64,000 nucleotides of DNA from Trichopria drosophilae (Eukaryota > Arthropoda > Insecta > Hymenoptera > Diapriidae). The stretch spans positions 69,025,501-69,089,500 of the forward strand of contig CM059582.1 of NCBI GenBank assembly GCA_030407085.1, in the 5' to 3' direction. Position 1 is the first letter of the stretch; every line of letters begins with the position of its first letter. Position numbers and translations under genes: made by a program. Positions 54,851 through 64,000 of this stretch are shown here, in pieces. A model generated the notes under the pieces. That model did not search any database. It saw nothing but the letters and a program-made list of their open reading frames with translations, and was not told the DNA's origin.

Positions 54851-55025
54851 AGGATGATTTCCACGTAATTAAAACTCAACCGAGTGTATACTAACACGTG
54901 TACTGTAAAGTTGTGCGCACTTCTTTTGCGCACCGCTGTCGCTACTTCCGTAGCAATTGTACTGGTGTCTTCTAGCAGTGCTTAGTTAAAATCCCGTACG
55001 AGACAGTCGGGCGAGCTATTTGCTT

Positions 55026-56039
55026 ATGCAACAGGAGGAGTCGGTCACGCCTTCCCTTTCTCCACCATCTACTCCTGTAAGTGCGATTGAGCAGGAGGAG
55101 GAGCCGCTACACTACAGTTCACTCGCTAGAGTAGGGCGGCTCTCGACTGCGACAAAATGGCTTGCATACAGTGACCCGCCAACTAAGCCGATTTTGGAGT
55201 TTTTCCCGCGTATGAAGCGCGCCTGCACGTCTGAAACTTATCCGCCAGTCGATTCGCAAAATTTTGCACGCGGTGTTTCGTCAGCTGACCTAAAGGAGCA
55301 GGTCTAAAACATCGAACAGCCCAACCTGAAAATGGAAGGCCAATTAAGAGACAAGCAAGAGGCAATTACAAAAACCCTGTCTGCGAAACTGGACGAAAAA
55401 ATAGATGCTGCGACCAAGACGAACCTTTATGCAATATTGGACTTCAGGAAAGAGGTTCTCAGTGAGGTTACCACGCTTAAAGCAAAGTTGGAGGAAAAAG
55501 ATGCTCAGATTGCCCATCTGACCAACGAATTGGAGCTTCAGAGTAAACTCCGTAAAAAGAAGAACATTAAAATTCGTGCGCTAAAAATCTCTGGAGATCC
55601 GACTGTTTTTGTCGAGAAATTTTTCACCAATCTGGTCGACACGTAATTCCTTGTACGGAAAAAATATCTCATCGTTCTAGTGAAACTGCTCTCTCATCGT
55701 GCGAAGCTCCACATCGTGGCCCAGAAGAAGCGCTTCTTCATGGACAAGGACATCTACATCGACGCAGATCTCACGGCCAGGGAGCACTGCATCGACTTCC
55801 ATGCAAGGCAATTAGCCAAGAAGGCAAGAGCTGACTCTAAAAGGGTCAAGCGTCGGTACCAGAAGGTACGTGTTGATGGAGTATGGTGCGGCTGGTCGGA
55901 TGTTGTGGGAGCGTTTACATCGGAAGTGCCAACATCGTCTCCTGGTATACAGGCTGATTTTCCATCTTCTCAACCAATTTCGAAAGAGAGTAGCACTTCC
56001 CGACTATTTGCCAACCAAACTCGTCAAAAAAACGCTTAA
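55026..56039 (+). pseudogene. LINE 3 ORF1 with two in-frame stops
   Basis: One frame runs from the ATG at 55026 to 56039 but is broken by TAA at 55305-55307 and TAA at 55644-55646. The N-terminus is acidic and Ser/Pro-rich. A coiled coil with heptad-like K/E/L spacing lies at about 55320-55560. The C-terminal part is basic (KKRFFMDKDIYIDADLT, KARADSKRVKRRY) like the nucleic-acid-binding end of LINE ORF1 proteins. Confidence 0.65.
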
Positions 56040-56100
56040 CTACAGCCCCGTTAACCAGCTTTAGGGCTGCAGAGTATTCCAACACACTATAGCTCACCGG

Positions 56101-56436
56101 TTGGGTTCTTCTCCTTTTACGTCGATACCTCCAACTCCTCGTTCCCTACTTCAAGTGGCGCCCCCTCCTCTGCATGATTCTTCGTTTTCTGTCGCTTTCT
56201 GGAACATTCATGGTCCACACAACTTTGCGATGACTAGCAAGTGCCAACTACATGGGACCATGAACTTTATTGAGACATTGTGTTCTGAGTCATCTACACT
56301 TCCTGGGGACCAAAGTGTAGCGAACTTTTCAGTTCCAGCTACGCGCGATGGATCCAGAGGAAGATATAGCGGCGATTTGTCGACATTTGTTCCGTTGTCA
56401 GGGTCACTGGTGCTGATCGAATCCTCCTCGCACTAG
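56101..56436 (+). pseudogene. LINE 3 endonuclease remnant
   Basis: Contains SFSVAFWNIHG, the usual start of an apurinic-type endonuclease, and further on VPATRDGSRGRYSGD. It ends abruptly at 56436. The middle and end of the endonuclease are missing. Confidence 0.55.
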
Positions 56437-56510
56437 CTTGTTATACGAATCAGATCTCATCCACTTCCGTTAATTCAAGGCTCAATTTATTTTCCGCCAA
56501 ATTCTGATTT

Positions 56511-57660
56511 ATGATGCTTCTCTGCGCTGACGATCTGGCGATTTTCGCTTATTCTCCTGCTGACTTAAGAATGAAATTGAGGACGCTCGAGTCCTATTGT
56601 AATCTTAATGGTCTTGTAGTAAATACGACTAAGACAAAAATTATTGTGTTTAGAAGAGGTGGTCCTCTCGATTCCTCCTCTAGAAACTTTTTCTATAGTA
56701 ATCAGCAGGTGGAAGTTGCGACCACGTATCCTTACCTAGGAACAATCGTCTCTTCATCGGTGAGTGGGCTGAAGGCAACTGAAAACGCTTTAGCCAAGAC
56801 TCGCCAAGCTACGGCGTCTGCGTTAGCTATAATGGCTTCAGCTAAGTGTGATTCAACCAGTGCTGCTTTAAAACTATATGGTGCAGGAGCATATATCTAC
56901 CTTACTGTATGCTGCGCCCTGTTGGTTCCTCGGCCATCCTCCTTCCAGGTTAAATTTTTTAAGAAGTGGTTTAACCTTCCCAAGTCGACGCCGCCCGACC
57001 TTTTGAGCCTCGAATTAGGGCATTATCCAATAGCGGTTGAAATAGTGCGTAGAGCGTTAAACCTCGTGCTCAAGTATCTGAGGCAACCGCCAAATAGTCT
57101 GGCTCGTCTCGGTTTAACTAGGCTCTTAGAGCTTAGCTCTAGAGGAAACGACGATCCGGAAATGAACTGGTTTTCGAAGTTGAAGTTAGTCCTAGACGCG
57201 CCAAACTATGATGTACTTTGGGAGGATCTTTCGGCTGCAAACTGGGAGTTTCACGTAGCGTCTATTTGTGAAACCTTGGCTACCGCTCAGCGCAACTGTG
57301 ACCTCCAGCGTTATTTTGCGGATTCGATCCAGATTTCGTTATGCAGGCAGTTTTCCGAAGGACTAGCCTCCCTTGCTCCTGAACGTTGCCAGCTCTCTCA
57401 CTTACACCTGAAAGTCCAGTTGAGAACGGCCACCATATTCTCGCGTTCGTTCTGTATCGGCAGTACTTTTTATGCTTACAACCCGAGCGAACCGTGTTCG
57501 ATTTGTAACACGGGCGAAAGGGAGACATTAACTCACATTTTGTGCGAATGTCCCCTCTCTGCTCCCTCAAGATCTAGACTCCAACGTAGTACCATCCTAG
57601 CCAATCGCACCGACGAGAATATGTTGGCCTGCTTGATACTCTCTGCCGATCCTCGTGTAC
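56511..57660 (+). pseudogene. LINE 3 RT C-terminal half with zinc knuckle
   Basis: Starts just before the catalytic ADD (LLCADDLAIFAYS), then LNGLVVNTTKTKI and PYLGTIVSS of the RT palm and thumb. It ends with a Cys/His knuckle (CSICNTGERETLTHILCEC). The open frame runs to 57686, but its last nine codons are LTR sequence of gypsy element 3. The first RT blocks are absent. Confidence 0.75.
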
Positions 57661-58176
57661 TGTTACGAACCATGTACGTCTCGTAATTGTATAATGTCAT
57701 ATTAAATGTAGCTATACGCGCAATGTTTACAAAATGAATAATAAAGTCCGAGCGGTGTGTGTGATTGTGTATGTTTACGAATGTGTGTGACGAACTGTCA
57801 AAATATGGACAGTTTCGAATTGAACGCGCTGTCACCGTTGACGTTTCTTAATCAATTTCGCGAAGTGATATTACCTAGGAGTTCGCGAAATTCTGATTTT
57901 TGAAACTTAACGACCTTTTGCAAGTTCGTTTGCTAGGTTGTTCGTTTCGTCACTCGATATCTTGGATGCGACTCGAGCAGGTGCTCGCCGCTGTGGAACG
58001 ACTCAACCCGATTTTTAGTGTAATTTAAATAAATTCCTTTTTGTTGAAAAGTGGATTAATATTTGGTTATTTAATTCATCTACGACTGCAAGGAAATAAA
58101 GGTAATATTATATTCCTTTTTATTTAATTTATTACAGCTTGATTCCATAAAACCAACCGAAATCGCTCACGTAACA
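57661..58176 (+). repeat. 5' LTR of gypsy element 3
   Basis: Starts TGTTACG and ends CGTAACA, a 7-bp inverted repeat with TG...CA ends, and is followed after 3 bases by the primer site. A donor-like AAAGGTAATAT is near 58098-58108, usable for subgenomic splicing to acceptors at 58489 and 63154. The left end is inferred from the inverted repeat because the partner LTR lies outside the window. Confidence 0.7.
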
Positions 58177-58179
58177 AAC

Positions 58180-58197
58180 TGGTGTCAGAAGTGGGAT
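58180..58197 (+). promoter_or_regulatory. Primer binding site, tRNA-Leu type
   Basis: TGGTGTCAGAAGTGGGAT matches the complement of the 3' end of metazoan tRNA-Leu as I know it. Confidence 0.8.
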
Positions 58198-58488
58198 AGA
58201 GATTTCGGTCGATTTTATCGATTTTATTCATTTGTATTAATTTTATCAAATTTATTAATGTTATTGACTTTGAATTAATAATAATTATTGAAATTAAATT
58301 TTTATTATTTTTGTTTTTATTAAAATTAATTTAGCATGTGTAAATGAATTTTCAATTTAAAATTTATAATTTAATTTAATTAATATACATTAGTTATATG
58401 TTATATTGATGATGTAATGATGTATTGACGCTATAATTATTATATATGTTATATTGTAGTGTATAATTGCATAATAATTTTTGTATTT
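58198..58488. other. AT-rich leader where gag and protease are missing
   Basis: No gene. Extremely AT-rich, without a reading frame for Gag. It ends in an acceptor-like TTTTTGTATTTCAG immediately before the first recognisable protease-end codons. Either gag was deleted or this copy is a defective derivative. Confidence 0.7.
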
Positions 58489-58489
58489 C

Positions 58490-61400
58490 AGGAAAAGATT
58501 ATTTGCAAAAAGAATCAGCAATTATTTCGTTACATTATAATACTCTAGTTTTAGCTTGTAATCCAATAACTCCAATTAAATTTTTAGATTATACAATTGA
58601 GAATAATAGTACAAAAACAAACATTCAAAATCTTTATGAAAATAATCCGCGAATTCATTTATTAAAAAAAAGGACAAAAAGTCTCGTTACAATAAACGTA
58701 AGAAATAGTGAATTAAAAGAAGGCTATTTACCTAATATCAAAACAGTTGACGGATTGTATATAGGTGAATCGTTAGTGACAATAAATAATGGAATTTGTA
58801 AAGTTTTTGCAATAAATACGCTAGACAAGGACGTAGAAATAGAAATACCAGAACAAGACGTAATACCTTTTGAATGTTATGACGTAGTAGGAGAACATGA
58901 ATATTTTAATGACGATTATTATGACGATGTATATGAAGGAAATATTGTATCCTCCCAAGATAAACTAACATTTTTATCGAATAATTTGAAATTGCACCAT
59001 TTAAATATTGAAGAACAAAAACATATTGAAGATCTAATTAGAGAATATGCTGATTTATTTTATATACCTGGTGACGATGTAACATGTACCACTCGTATTC
59101 GACATTCAATTTCGTTAGTTGATAATATACCTATAAATACCAAACAGTATCGATTTCCTCCCGTACATAAATGCGAGATTGAAAATCAAATATCCGATAA
59201 ATTAAAAAAAGGAATCATTACTCCATCTACATCTCCATATAACTCTCCCATCTGGATAGTACCAAAAAAACCTGATAGTAGTGGTAATCCCAGATGGAGA
59301 TTGGTTATAGACTTTAGGAAACTAAATGAGAAAACCGTTAATGACGCGTATCCATTGCCTAATATTACGGATATTATGGATAAATTAGGTAATGCCGTAT
59401 ATTTTACTGTACTTGATTTGAATTCGGGTTTCCAACAAATTGAAATGGCGAGTGAAGATCGGTATAAAACAGCGTTTACGACTCCTAACGGGCATTTTGA
59501 ATATGTTAGAATGCCTGAAGGCCTAAAAAATGCACCAGCTACCTTTCAACGCTTAATGGATAATGTTTTAAGAGGGTTAACGGGTACAGAACTTTTTGTA
59601 TATATGGACGATATTGTGATTTTTGCTAAAGATTTAGAAGAACATGATAAAAAAATGCGAAGGTTATTTGAAAGATTAAAAGCCGCTAAATTAACATTAC
59701 AGTTAGATAAATGCGAATTTTTAAAGAAGGAAGTTAAATTTTTAGGTCATATTATTACTAGTGACGGGTTAAAACCTAACCCCGATAAATTAAAGGCTGT
59801 TCAGTGTTTCCCCATGCCTAAAAATCAAAAAAACATAAGAGAGTTTTTAGGCTTAACAGGGTATTATCGGAAATTTATAAAAAATTATGCTGAGCTAGCT
59901 AAACCATTAAATGATTTATTGAGGAAAAATATTAAGTTTATTTGGACTGAAGTAGAAAACGAAAGTTTTGAAATTTTAAAAGAAAAACTATGTTCACCAC
60001 CAATATTACAATACCCGGATTTTAATAAACCTTTTAAATTGACAACGGATGCTTCGAATTATGCCATAGGAGCCGTATTAAGCCAAGAAGTCGATGGATT
60101 CGATTTTCCCGTATCGTATTATTCAAAAAGCCTAAGTAAACCTGAAATAAATTATTTTACTACGGAGAAAGAGTGTTTAGCTGTTCTATATGCAGTACTA
60201 CATTATCGGCCTTATTTATATGGAAATAAATTTACGCTAGTTAGTGACCATCAACCATTGAAGTGGATTGACTCTGTGAAAGATCCAGGGCAGCGTTTAA
60301 TAAGATGGAGGCTGAAGCTACAAGATTATGATTTTGATTTTGAATATAAGTCTGGATCTACGAATACGAATGCAGACGCCTTATCAAGGAATCCGGTTCA
60401 AGATGAAGATAATTTTTTTGACGTTTCCAAGAACTTAAGACATTGTGAAGATGACAAAAATAAAATTTTATTACCACTCACTAAAGAACCAAAGTCATCC
60501 TCAGGATTAACGAATGATAAAGATGAAGATTCAAATGAAAAAGAAAATCTATCTAAGAAGAAACCTGGAAGACCTATAGGATCTAAAACTAACAAAGTTC
60601 CTATATCGATTGATGTCAGTGCAATTGCCGGAAGAACGCGATCAAAATTTAAGCAGTCTGATGATAAAAAAATAACTCAAGTGAATGAAGAAGAAGTTGA
60701 ATTTACTTCCGACTCAGAAACTTCAGTAAAATCAAAGGATAATCCTCCCATATCGCAGAAGCAAAGAAGTGTCTTTCCTAACCTTGAATCAAGTACTCTT
60801 TCGGAGACTATGTGTAATACCCCGATTCAAAAGGAGGGTGAGACTTTTGTTTTTGATGGCTTAAAAGATTTTAATTCAGAAAAAGAAGTTGATTTTTCTC
60901 CAGTTGCGATCCAATTATCTCAAAAGGAAGAAGATAGTGAAGATAGTAATTCTGAAATAGATGAGACGGTTTCTTATGATCCACATTCTATTTCATTAAA
61001 CCTTCAAGAATTACGAGAATCTTTTGACCTTTTAGATGACTCAATACGTGGTCGAGGATATACCCCCCTTTCAGAAATAGAAAATAATATTTTAAAATCA
61101 AGAGGAATGAGCACTAGTCCTATGGTAGAGACAATGATTAATGACAAAAAAAATCTAAACGTTAAAAATGATAGAGAAAAATATTCAATTGGTAAAAGTA
61201 TTGATAAATCAAGACAGAAAACTGGAATGAATTTTAAAACGAATTTAAACGCCATTAATGAAAATAATGAGACTGAATTTTCCACTGTTAAATCACTACC
61301 AACTATTGTAGATGACTGTATTTTAAGAAATCCTATATCGTATACACCTTTGACGACACCTTTACATACCCCGAAACCAATTGCCTTCTCTACTCCCCTA

Positions 61401-63071
61401 GAATCTGTAGAACACCTTAAAACTCAGAAAATTGACCAAGGTTTTAAGAAGGGAGGAAAAGGAATAAGTAAAGATATTATGCGTCCGAGAATATTGATTT
61501 CTCCCAATACAAGTGACAGTTTTAATAAAATTCAAATAAAAGAGCCTATAGAAACTGATACTAAGTTACTATATGAACAAGTAAATAATAATGAAAATAT
61601 AAATTATGTTAGAGAGAATTTGACTTATTGTAAAGATAATTATATACATTTTATTTCGGCAGATAGTGAGTTTGTAACTCCAATTTCGAAACTTTTATCG
61701 GATTTGGGTGTATTAAATGCAGGCGAATTTAAATCATTAAAACCGAAAGTAGGTCAAATATTAATCACCCCTTTTAAACAATATAAGATTTTTAGTGTCG
61801 TAATAAAAAGAAATCATTTTGATAGAATATTAAAAGAAAATTTACGAGTAGCCTTATCAAATTTAAAAGAAATTTTAGTTAGTTTAAATGTTGAATCATG
61901 TAGAATTTCGGAAACTGGCGATTTTTTAGAATTTGACTCCAAAGGAGATTCAATTAAACTTTTACGCGAATATTTTTGTTCATGTAATATTAAAATACAA
62001 ATATGTCGCGGAAATATACAAATTGCTCCTGAAGATATACGTAATAAAATAATTACAGAATGCCATGATACCGTGATTGGCGGACATAAAGGAGTTACTA
62101 AAACTTATAGAAGAATTAGGGAAAGATATTATTGGCCTGGCTTACGAAATGATGTGCAAAATTACAGTCGAGGGTGTAAAAGCTGCCAAAGTAATAAGTT
62201 AGTTCGATCGAAAACCAGGGAGCCAATGATTATTACGGATACTCCGATAAACGCGTTTGAGAAAATTTCTTTAGATGCTGTAGGTCCTTTACCCATAACA
62301 CCTTGTGGAAATAGATATATATTGACTATGCAAGATAATTTAACAAAATATTGTATTGCAGAACCAGTCCCCGATATAAAAGCAGAAACAATTGCACATG
62401 CTTTTGTAACACGATTAATACTTTTATACGGAGCTCCTAGAGCAATATTAACAGATAGAGGACGTAATTTTATTGGAAAATTAATGACAAATTTATCACG
62501 AATTTTTAAAATAACACCTTTTATGACTTCAGGATATCGACCTCAAACTAATGGAAGTCTAGAAAGAAGCCATATAGTATTAACGGACTATATAGGCCAT
62601 TATATTGACAAGTATAATGACTGGGATAGACTTGTACCTTTTGCCATGTTTTCTTATAATACTTCTGTCCATGAAGCAACAAATTTTACTCCGTTTGAAC
62701 TAGTATTCGGAAAGGTAGCAAGATGTCCAAGTTCATTCCCCGATAATGACGGGCTCATAACTTACAATAATTATTTATCTGATTTAATAATGAGATTAAC
62801 TGAAATGCAAATTTTAGCAGGAAAGAATTTGATTGTAGAAAAAAATAAATCTAAAATCAGATATGATTCTAAATCTAATAGCTTTAAAGGAAAAGTAGGC
62901 AATCATGTACAAATTTTAATTGAGCCTAAGCCAAGTAAATTTGGTCCTAGATATAAAGGAGATTATAAAATAATCGATATTCTTGAAAAAAATAATTTAG
63001 TTTTGCAAGACCAAAATGGTAAAAGATTTACTAAACATGTTGACAAAGTTAAATTGCTGTATAATTTATAA
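58490..63071 (+). CDS. pol: Gypsy element 3 Pol: RT, RNase H, AT-hook, macro-like region, integrase
   Basis: About 1527 codons without a stop; the frame is open from 58467 but has no ATG there. Numbering from 58467: the end of the protease (GKDYLQKE) is near residue 9, RT catalytic YMDD near 379, RNase H TTDAS near 523 and NADALSRN near 636. An AT-hook (KKPGRPIGSK) is near 700, followed by a Ser/Glu-rich linker of 300-plus residues. A segment at about 1045-1188 (YIHFISAD, KVGQILIT, VVIKRNHFD, CRISETGDF) resembles a macrodomain. The integrase zinc finger (HDTVIGGHKG, CKSCQSNK), DDE core (LDAVGPLP, LTDRGRNF, SLERSH) and C-terminal domain follow. An oddity is MPEGLKNAP where MPFGL is usual. Confidence 0.92.
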
Positions 63072-63154
63072 AAGTTTTTATAGAGTTGATATAATTGCAA
63101 CAAAATTCATAATTTAATAGCAATCATGTATTAATATATAATTTTCTATTTTAG

Positions 63155-64000
63155 ATGGATACAGTGAAACACAATAGAATATTTGTGGCACGGTTGGCAC
63201 CATACACCACTAGTAAACACCTTGTCGCATATTTTAAGGATAAGGGAGCTTTGAGTGCTTATATACGTAAGCGATCGAGCGGCAATATAGGGTTTGTAAC
63301 CTTTGCCACTTCTGAACAGGCCTTATCTGTCCTGCAAGGAGGTGACCAGCGTTCATACATCCTCCATAAGCGCGAATTAATAATTAGACCCGCTGATTCG
63401 TGGAATCTTCGAGGCTCTCCGAGATTTGCCCCAGCTCGAGCCGAGAATGAAATACAGGAGGGGATAGCTAGCATTCTACCCGTAGAATGCATAGCTATCA
63501 TAGCATCTTATCTTTCGTTCCGGGATCGAGCTTGTTTGGAGAGGGTGTCCAGAAGGTGGCGGAACGGGGTTATCGCATCTTATAATAATATCACGATTTT
63601 ATCTGATTCATCATCATACTGGGGTAGGTCTTGGGATGATTCTCAGTTAGCAATAGACGGAATATATTGGATGGTTCGGAAAACTGGGCGGTTCCTGCGG
63701 ACTCTCCAGCTTCGTGACGAATTTCCTCCACAAATAGGATCCATCATTGCAACGCATTGTTCGAGACTAGAACATTTAGATCTGTCTGGCGTAGCTATTC
63801 GACCTATAACCTTCAATATCTTAGGTAATACGGTACGTAACCTCATTAGTCTTACTTTGGGTAAAGCGGTCGGACCTATCGAGAATGATCTGCACCGGAT
63901 ATTTCGTGAAAATAAGCAGCTAAAGAAAGTTACTTTCTCTGCGTCGCAGATAACCGGAAAGTGTTTTCAAGGATTAGATATCCAGTTAACACATCTGCAG
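63155..64000 (+). CDS. RRM-F-box-LRR protein ORF, 3'-truncated by the window end
   Basis: 282 codons open from the ATG at 63155 to the last base of the window. The ATG follows directly on an acceptor-like TTTTCTATTTTAG. Residues 9-75 look like an RRM with RNP2 (IFVARL) and RNP1 (GNIGFVTF). Residues about 109-144 fit an F-box (ILPVECIAIIASYLSFRDRACLERVSRRW in pattern: IxPxE, ASYL, CxxVSRRW). From about 195 LRR-like spacing appears (CSRLEHLDLSG, LISLTLG). F-box proteins usually link substrates to SCF ubiquitin ligases. The order recalls animal proteins annotated as EEED8.10-like RNA-binding proteins. Its base composition is GC-richer than the neighbouring pol. It is either a host gene next to the element or an env-position accessory gene. 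Confidence 0.8.
   Translation, partial: MDTVKHNRIFVARLAPYTTSKHLVAYFKDKGALSAYIRKRSSGNIGFVTFATSEQALSVLQGGDQRSYILHKRELIIRPADSWNLRGSPRFAPARAENEIQEGIASILPVECIAIIASYLSFRDRACLERVSRRWRNGVIASYNNITILSDSSSYWGRSWDDSQLAIDGIYWMVRKTGRFLRTLQLRDEFPPQIGSIIATHCSRLEHLDLSGVAIRPITFNILGNTVRNLISLTLGKAVGPIENDLHRIFRENKQLKKVTFSASQITGKCFQGLDIQLTHLQ

Larger units (their letters stand above)
54851..57660 (+). mobile_element. LINE 3: non-LTR element with internal deletion, cut by gypsy element 3
   Basis: Contains a broken ORF1 (55026-56039), a remnant of the endonuclease (56101-56436) and the second half of RT with the C-terminal zinc knuckle (56511-57660). The stretch that should hold the rest of the endonuclease and the first half of RT is deleted. 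The 3' end is replaced at 57661 by the LTR of gypsy element 3. The left boundary is approximate. Confidence 0.7.
57661..64000 (+). mobile_element. Gypsy element 3: LTR, gag-less long pol, RRM/F-box ORF; continues beyond the window
   Basis: Begins with a 516-bp LTR and a tRNA-Leu-type primer site. Then come about 290 bp of AT-rich leader, a 1.5-kb-codon pol and, after 84 bp, an ORF encoding RRM, F-box and LRR-like parts. Gag and the protease active site are missing. The 3' LTR is not reached, so whether the last ORF is inside the element is inference. Confidence 0.7.

Noticed and set aside
56511..57686. Reading the LINE 3 RT C-terminus to its stop at 57686
   Set aside because: The last nine codons fall inside the LTR of gypsy element 3, so the natural C-terminus is not seen.
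58098..58136. 36-base mini-intron inside the gypsy element 3 LTR (GTAATA...TTACAG)
   Set aside because: Too short for a normal intron. The donor half is more plausible as the donor for subgenomic splicing.

Overview
This window is a repeat-dominated stretch of an arthropod nuclear genome, most likely an insect. The evidence is AT-rich DNA, spliced-gene signals, and a mix of Ty3/gypsy, BEL/Pao, non-LTR (LINE), Tc1/mariner and TTAA-type elements plus a chuvirus-like glycoprotein. A hymenopteran host is my guess from this mixture and cannot be proven here. Almost no sequence is clearly host single-copy; one 115-bp candidate exon (53549-53663, minus) and perhaps the gene at the right edge are exceptions.

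Layout. 1-11816: a 60-bp minisatellite (family A) interrupted by a 990-bp solo LTR (2537-3526). 11817-12315: an extraordinarily regular C15A block. 12318-16098: the 3' half of gypsy element 1 (RT, RNase H, integrase, then a separate coiled-coil ORF). 17331-23935: a related 60-bp minisatellite (family B) split by an almost intact LINE (17636-22140). 23936-37217 (minus): gypsy element 2, with a truncated LTR, polypurine tract, Cys-rich accessory ORF, chuvirus-like glycoprotein and pol; it is interrupted by a young complete BEL/Pao element (24758-31094) and a TA-flanked insert (34102-35250). 38028-53458: a decayed LINE split by a 12.36-kb DNA transposon (40728-53083). That transposon has roughly 3-kb inverted terminal repeats, a Tc1/mariner-type transposase, a small three-exon Myb/SANT-like gene and nested TTAA elements. 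54851-57660: a third, internally deleted LINE. 57661-64000 and beyond: gypsy element 3 (LTR, tRNA-Leu-type primer site, no gag, long pol), followed 84 bp after pol by an RRM/F-box/LRR ORF that runs off the window.

Themes. Each of the three gypsy elements has a different extra ORF downstream of pol, and each of those ORFs starts just after a splice-acceptor-like sequence, as env genes of errantivirus-like elements do. Elements 2 and 3 also share an unusual Pol: an AT-hook and a region resembling a macrodomain (ADP-ribosylglycohydrolase type) between RNase H and integrase. These captured or accessory modules and the giant inverted-repeat transposon are the main candidates for something undescribed. 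All domain calls are by eye; no search was run.
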